NCBI GenBank assembly: GCA_959347315.1
Contig: OY365818.1
Span: forward strand, 5,770,309-5,834,308
Direction: 5' to 3'
DNA length: 64,000 nt
Source of the DNA: Bimastos eiseni
Lineage: Eukaryota; Annelida; Clitellata; Crassiclitellata; Lumbricidae
A program made the position numbers and the translations under genes. The stretch's first letter is position 1, and every line of letters starts with the position of its first letter. The notes under the pieces were generated by a model. It did not search any database, was not told where the DNA came from, and saw only the letters and a program-made list of their open reading frames with translations. Below are positions 59,641 through 64,000 of this stretch, piece by piece.

Positions 59641-61004
59641 GAAAGTTATTCCAGTTGTACGGAGCCCCTAAAGGGACATGGAAGAAGAATATTTTATCTC
59701 GTGCGCACGAGATAACTCGTTCCCTGGACTTAATAAGCCGTGCGCACGAGATAACAACTCGTTCCCACGACTTACTAAGTCGTGCGCACGAGTTATTAAC
59801 TCGTTCCCTCGACTTAATAAGTCGTGCGCACGAGATAACAACTCGTTCTCTGGACTTAATAAGTCGTGCGCACGACTTATTTTACCAATAGCAGGCCGAC
59901 TTTTCTGTGACGTAAACACACTTCTATTTTGGTATTAATGGGGAAACACATAGTTCTATAAACGAAACAATGCCTAAGACATAGAGTGCTTCGGGCATTC
60001 CATTCTAAACTTAAATCTCACCTTTTCAAGAACTCTTACCCAGACTCATTACTTGACATCTGTCACTCATCGACGAAAGCGATACCCTCCTTAACAGCTA
60101 GCTACTCTGCCTCCATGATGACCTACTGGAAACCGAACTCTGACCTCCCACGGACTATCATTTGGACAACCCTTTCGATTTGACGCAGCGCTCCTGAACA
60201 AGCTGGTGCCCTGCGCATAGCTTTCACGTGACGCTTTAGAAGTCTGGAGATTTCGATTACTACTACTATAGGGGTGTATAATATGTGGTTTGAAAGGCTT
60301 TGGCCTATAAGGAAGGCATTTAAAGCTACATTGTTATTTGTGATTCCGTTTGTACGCTGAGCGTGTGCCAGACTGGGGATATCACTCTGCAGGCGAATAT
60401 GAAAGCGAAAATGAAAATGATGTTCAGACTGACAGAGCTAAAATGCTGACAATATCAGATAGAGTTATCCCCGCGATTTATCGTATGAGTTGTGTTGTGG
60501 AATTTGGGACGCTAAAACGACAAATCGCCGTTGTCCCATTTCAACTTCGTTGCCAATTGTTGCAGCGACGCCATTATATCCCTGAAATATAAGTTTGCTT
60601 ACGTCACGGAAAGTCGGCCTGCTATTGGCTTGACACGTGTCACATGCCATATCTAATTGCAAATTAACAAGGACATGCTACAAAGCTCCCTGATCAGAGC
60701 TTGCAAAAAGGGTAAACAGACGGAAGTTGAAATCATGCCATGATTCCGCGCATCACTCTCGCCGTTTCATCTCTGCGCACGACTCATTAAGTCGAGGGAA
60801 CAAGTTGTTATCTCGTGCGCACGACTTATTAAGTCGAGGGAACGAGTTTGTATCTCGTGCGCACGACTTATTAAGTCGAGGGAACGAGTTTGTATCTCGT
60901 GCGCACGACTTATTAAGTCGAGGGAACGAGTTTGTAACTCGTGCGCACGAGTTAAAATATTCTTCTTCCATGTCCCTTTAGGGGCTTCGTACAGTTGGGC
61001 TTTC
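59641..61004. mobile_element. Foldback element, 1.36 kb, with 42-bp subrepeats in both arms
   Basis: The outer ends are inverted: CCAGTTGTACGGAGCCCCTA at left, and read inward from the right CCAACTGTACGAAGCCCCTA, both followed by AAGGGACATGGAAGAAGAAT. Inside each arm is a tandem array of a 42-bp unit (right-arm starts at 60812, 60854, 60896, 60938) holding CTCGTGCGCACGA, a perfect palindrome core, and ACTTATTAAGT, a second palindrome. Inner arm blocks CAATAGCAGGCCGACTTTTC (59886) and CAATAGCAGGCCGACTTTCC (60636, minus) also pair. The right arm is interrupted by about 130 bp (60640-60770). The centre carries a retrotransposon tail. No transposase is present. Sea urchin TU elements are a known class with repeat-built long inverted ends. 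Confidence 0.85.
59985..60262 (+). mobile_element. Non-LTR retrotransposon 3' end (family L), copy d, nested in the foldback
   Basis: The frame reads RAFHSKLKSHLFKNSYPDS at the start, the FxxKLKxHLF block usual near the end of CR1/L2-type ORF2. The family tail follows: CCTCCCACGGACTATCATTT, GACGCAGCGCTCCTGAACAA, GACGCTTTAGAAGTCTGGAG, ATTACTACTACT. It links the tail family to a reverse transcriptase source. Confidence 0.55.
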
Positions 61005-61432
61005 AACAGGCGCACCCTTAGCACCCTTACGTTGTCTCTACGGCCGCCAAATATGACATGTTGTTTATTAATTTGGATCGGCGAAAATGTTTAATAACAT
61101 TAGAAAATACTTGAGAAAATTGCAATGAGACAAAGCAAATCATTCTTTTGGGTTTATCATTCTAACGCACTGGCGTATATTAGGGGGGATGTGTGCTAGA
61201 AATTCTCGTAAACGCAAGGTAAGTGGATTTCGCGTAACATGTAATAAAATTATCTGTAAAACGCAGTGTATGAGAAATGACCAGAGCGTGTAGGGTTAGT
61301 TTTGTTCTTTCTGTGTAAATTACATTCTGCTTTTGTACTGATCATAGTTTTGTCATCATCATAATTAGCGATTTTTCTTGGTGCATCACTGTATTTTTTT
61401 CAATTTTTGATCTAGCTAGTTTATTTCATTAG
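61005..61432. other. Non-coding, ends at an exon acceptor
   Basis: Finishes with GTTTATTTCATTAG before the exon at 61433. Nothing else recognised. Confidence 0.4.
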
Positions 61433-61631
61433 TTGAGTTATGATGACGAGGCAAGCAAGTTTTCCGTCAAACCGTTGCGTGAAGACAAATCAGCGGGAGA
61501 GAATGTTGTCCGAGAGGAGTGGAAGAGACGAATGGAAAGTTTTGAAACGAGTTCCTCTGTCAGCAAAAAGATGTTTCCAGTGCAAGCAAAAATTCCTGCA
61601 AGCCTCGTTGCTACGAGATTCATCGACTCAG
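61433..61631 (+). CDS. Gene Y exon a
   Basis: Acceptor TTTATTTCATTAG, donor CTCAG/GTAAAA. The reading frame from the first base is phase 0; a second AG five bases on (61437) is an alternative with another phase. Confidence 0.6.
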
Positions 61632-64000
61632 GTAAAATTTGGGATTTACTGTTGCTGCAATGGTTAGCACAATTAGTGACTACAGTGTCTTTGCCTAACA
61701 GTAAGATTGACTCTCTTATATTCTCAGTAGGCATACAAAAAAATTGTTTGCATATTGATCCTCTGTAGATTTACGTGTCCATCCGCGCGGCGCTGGTAAT
61801 AGTATGTTTGCTGGTTATTAATGAGTATAAGTCAAGCTTCCTGTGTGTGCCGCATATCGCTCATGGCTATTACATGCCAAATATTTTGATGGTCTCTGCT
61901 AGTTGCTATAATTATGCATTCTTGATAAGGTGACTGTTTAACGGACTGTAAAGTTGGCCTAGGTGCACATTATGGCTGCTTATGCATTATGCATTTTACC
62001 AACTGAGTTTTGGGCCTGAGATGGCCACAGTTATTCAATTGCTGATCAATTAGAATAACCTGCTAAAATTTGCTTATCAATTTTAATTGGAATTAGAAAA
62101 TTTTGTAGCTTATTGATAAGAATTAGAATTAACTACTGAAATTTTAAGTCGGTTAATTATTGTTGGTGCTTTGTTCTCAAGGGTCAGAGGTCAAGCCCTC
62201 TCAAGGGTCAGAGGTTGACATCGACTGGCTACCATCGAGTGACGAAGAAGAGTTGCACATCTACGAAATGCAGAAGACAGCCAGCAGAAACCGAATGCAC
62301 GCTGCTGACAAGAGTTCGACGATGCATGACGAGTTGACCTCTGACATTGAGATTATCAGCAGTCCTGCTCTCAGGAATTGTAAACCCATTATTGACTATG
62401 ATGGTCCAGCTTTGAGACATGGCCCAATCGTTGATAGTGGTCCGGTCATTCTCCCAAGCGCTGATACTGGGAATGGTCCAGCAATGGGAAATGATGAAGT
62501 TCTTGGGAGTAGCCCAGTGATCCAATATAGCCCTGTTATTGAGTTTAGCCCAATACTCCGGCATAGCTCTGGTATTGAGAACAGCCCGGTTGTCCGGCAT
62601 AGCCCCGTTATCGAGTATAGCCCTGTCATCCAATGTAGCCCTGTTACTAAATATAGCCCAATTCTTCGACGTAGCCCCATTATTGACTATAGCCCTGTCA
62701 TCCGTCGTAGCCCCACTATCGAGAACAGCCCAGTCATCCGACGTGGCCCAGTTGTCAGGCATGGTCAAGCCAGCCCTGTCATTCACAGTCAAAGGAGAAA
62801 TCATTTGCAGGTGTCGTCGTCCAATCTCGGTTCTCCCACTGACAGCAGCTATGATGGAGACGGCATTGAGTCTGTTTCTGGAAGACAAGACGATTCCTTG
62901 TTCCAGTTTTCAGTAAGTTTCTCTGTATAAACGTGTATATCTGGACATCTTAACTGTGCCTTCTCACATTGTCTGATAGATATACAGAGGTGGCGATCTC
63001 GTTTGACAGGTGAGGGGGACAGCCAATGAGAGGGACAGGAAATTTGGGGGTGACACACGTATGTGTCCCTCTCCGTGGGGGAGGACTTGTCCCCCTTGAC
63101 CACCTGGGTCTCTACCTCTGTCGATATACCTGTGCTTAACATGGTCTGGTAACATGGCATGATAGTTACTGTTTTTTTTTACTACTTTGTCGTAGAAATT
63201 TTTGCGTTGCCCTCCTCTTTATCCTGGCTTGTGATTGGCACCACCCGACTTTGGCAGTAGTAGATTGTTTGTAACAATCCAATCATCATCGTATTTAAAG
63301 ACATTTAGCATAGATGTTGATCATTTTAGTTTTCATAATGATGAGCTGTTTGATGCCACTATTGTATACTTGTGATTTATATAAAGAATGGCACTTTAAG
63401 ATCGCTTTTAATTAGCTAATTAATTATAAATTAATTAATTGTTAATAGAATGATGGGTGTGTTTTTGTAGCGTTCGCAAGTTCCGATATCTCAGTATGAG
63501 TCCCAAGAGAACAAGAATTCATCTGATGATGATGGGGGCAATGAAGAGGAGGTCAGTGGATGGTTCCAAGGACTGCTTATGCTGTAAAAATTATTTTTAA
63601 TTTCTGCTACCTGTTCCTTACCTAGGTGCACGTGAATTATATCACATCACTTACAGCTTATTTCTTAGAATGTCTCATAGATAGTTGCTGTTTAACATCA
63701 TTGTGTGATAGCAAAGATCATAAGCGTTGCCCTCCTCCTCCATCCAGGCTTGGGCCTGGCACTGCTGGACTGCAAGCAGTGGCGGATACTATTGTGCATC
63801 ATTGGTTGGAAATGTACTTAAGCCAGTACTAACCTAAGACTGTGTTGGGTGGAGTCTTGAGATTTTAGACTTAGAATGTCAATTCATGCTTAGCTTGTTA
63901 GATTGTTGTGGTATGAACAATTGCTCATTGCTTGAAATCTTAAACACTTTCAGGATGAGTATGCTGATGAAACTGTTTCGATTTCATCTTTGCCCGGGTC
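61433..64000 (+). CDS. Unrecognised Ser/Pro-rich protein, four exons, open at both ends (gene Y or 3' part of gene X)
   Basis: Exons 61433-61631, 62182-62912, 63471-63551 and 63954 to the window end join in phase (phases 0/1, 1/0, 0/0, 0). The first encodes DDEASKFSVKPLREDKSAGE, REEWKRRMESFETSSS and SKKMFPVQAKIPASLVATRF. The second has an acidic patch (WLPSSDEEELHIYEMQK) and fourteen hexapeptide repeats. The third and fourth are acidic and Ser-rich (NSSDDDGGNEEE, DEYADETVSISSLPG). The composition suggests a disordered phosphoprotein; no domain is recognised. There is no start codon in context at 61433, so it is either an internal exon of gene X or of a gene whose first exons I missed. Confidence 0.65.
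62182..62912 (+). CDS. Gene Y exon b, with hexapeptide repeats
   Basis: Acceptor TTTGTTCTCAAG, donor TTTTCA/GTAAGT. It opens with a duplicated GSEVKPSQGSEV. Residues encoded at 62511-62762 are fourteen units of the type SPVIEY, SPILRR, SPVVRH, preceded by GPALRH, GPIVDS and GPVILP, which look like older units. Nearly every unit has Ser-Pro. The minus strand is also open across it as a shadow of the 18-bp periodicity. Confidence 0.8.
62985..63120. mobile_element. hAT-like miniature element, sister of 26827
   Basis: CAGAGGTGGCGATCTCG at the left, CTCTACCTCTG at the right. The flanks TAGATATA and TCGATATA match at seven of eight positions. In the intron after gene Y exon b. Confidence 0.8.
63205..63243 (+). 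mobile_element. MITE family A fragment (copy 11)
   Basis: GTTGCCCTCCTCTTTATCCT then GGCTTGTGATTGGCACC. Confidence 0.4.
63471..63551 (+). CDS. Gene Y exon c
   Basis: Acceptor GTGTTTTTGTAG, donor GAGGAG/GTCAGT; 27 codons, phase 0 on both sides. Confidence 0.65.
63687..63765 (+). mobile_element. MITE family A arm (copy 12)
   Basis: CTGTTTAACATCATTGTGTG, ATAGCAAAGATCATAAGCGT, then CATCCAGGCTTGGGCCTGGC and ACTGC. Confidence 0.65.
63954..64000 (+). CDS. Gene Y exon d, cut by the window end
   Basis: Acceptor TTAAACACTTTCAG; encodes DEYADETVSISSLPG and continues beyond the window. Confidence 0.6.

Noticed and set aside
59637..61024. Open frames repeating SRAHEITTRSLDLI on both strands
   Set aside because: The 42-bp repeat unit is a multiple of three, so all frames stay open; the inverted arms give the same peptide from both strands. 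It is a DNA repeat, not a protein.
62229..62888. 219-residue minus-strand frame opposite the hexapeptide exon
   Set aside because: A shadow of the 18-bp periodicity. The plus strand has matching acceptor, donor and phases with the neighbouring exons; the minus strand does not.

Overview
The window is animal (metazoan) nuclear DNA. Genes are split by spliceosomal GT-AG introns, intergenic and intronic sequence dominates, and the filler is simple repeats, tRNA-derived SINEs, non-LTR retrotransposon 3' tails and many small inverted-repeat DNA transposons. The proteins (an ATP7-type copper pump, a DMRT2 factor, a C2H2 zinc-finger protein) are bilaterian. The many TAGGCCTA palindromes and the repeat style suggest a marine invertebrate, perhaps an echinoderm or another invertebrate deuterostome; that is an impression, not proof. 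One 200-base run of N (14577-14776) is an assembly gap.

Layout. 1-2.8 kb: a minus-strand exon encoding the start of a copper-transporting ATPase, four HMA-type domains, with the rest of the gene off the left edge. 2.8-19 kb: repeat-rich intergenic DNA with SINEs, MITEs, long microsatellites, a 1.6-kb purine-rich stretch, the gap, and a decayed Tc1/mariner-like element with very long inverted ends. 19-33.4 kb: a complete DMRT2 gene on the plus strand, three coding exons joined in phase and predicting 551 residues, with two introns of 6-7 kb full of repeats. 33.4-39.7 kb: repeats. 39.7-40.3 kb: the last exon of a minus-strand gene with seven C2H2 fingers. 42.6-49.6 kb: a plus-strand gene of seven exons encoding about 849 residues of a disordered, basic, Ser/Lys/Glu-rich protein I do not recognise. 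49.6-61.4 kb: its likely 3' UTR, then a repeat-rich interval ending in a 1.36-kb foldback element whose arms carry 42-bp tandem repeats. 61.4-64 kb: four further plus-strand exons running off the right edge, including one with fourteen SPVIxx-type hexapeptide repeats. They join each other in phase, and could join the preceding gene in phase if a non-canonical GC donor is used.

The genes do not form a functional unit, as expected for animal DNA. Most of the novelty lies in the mobile elements: a roughly 85-bp-TIR MITE family with twelve copies, a tRNA-headed SINE with five copies plus a fragment, about ten hAT-like miniature elements (several still flanked by recognisable 8-bp target duplications), and the foldback element. 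All boundaries were read by eye without alignment software, so repeat ends may be off by several bases.
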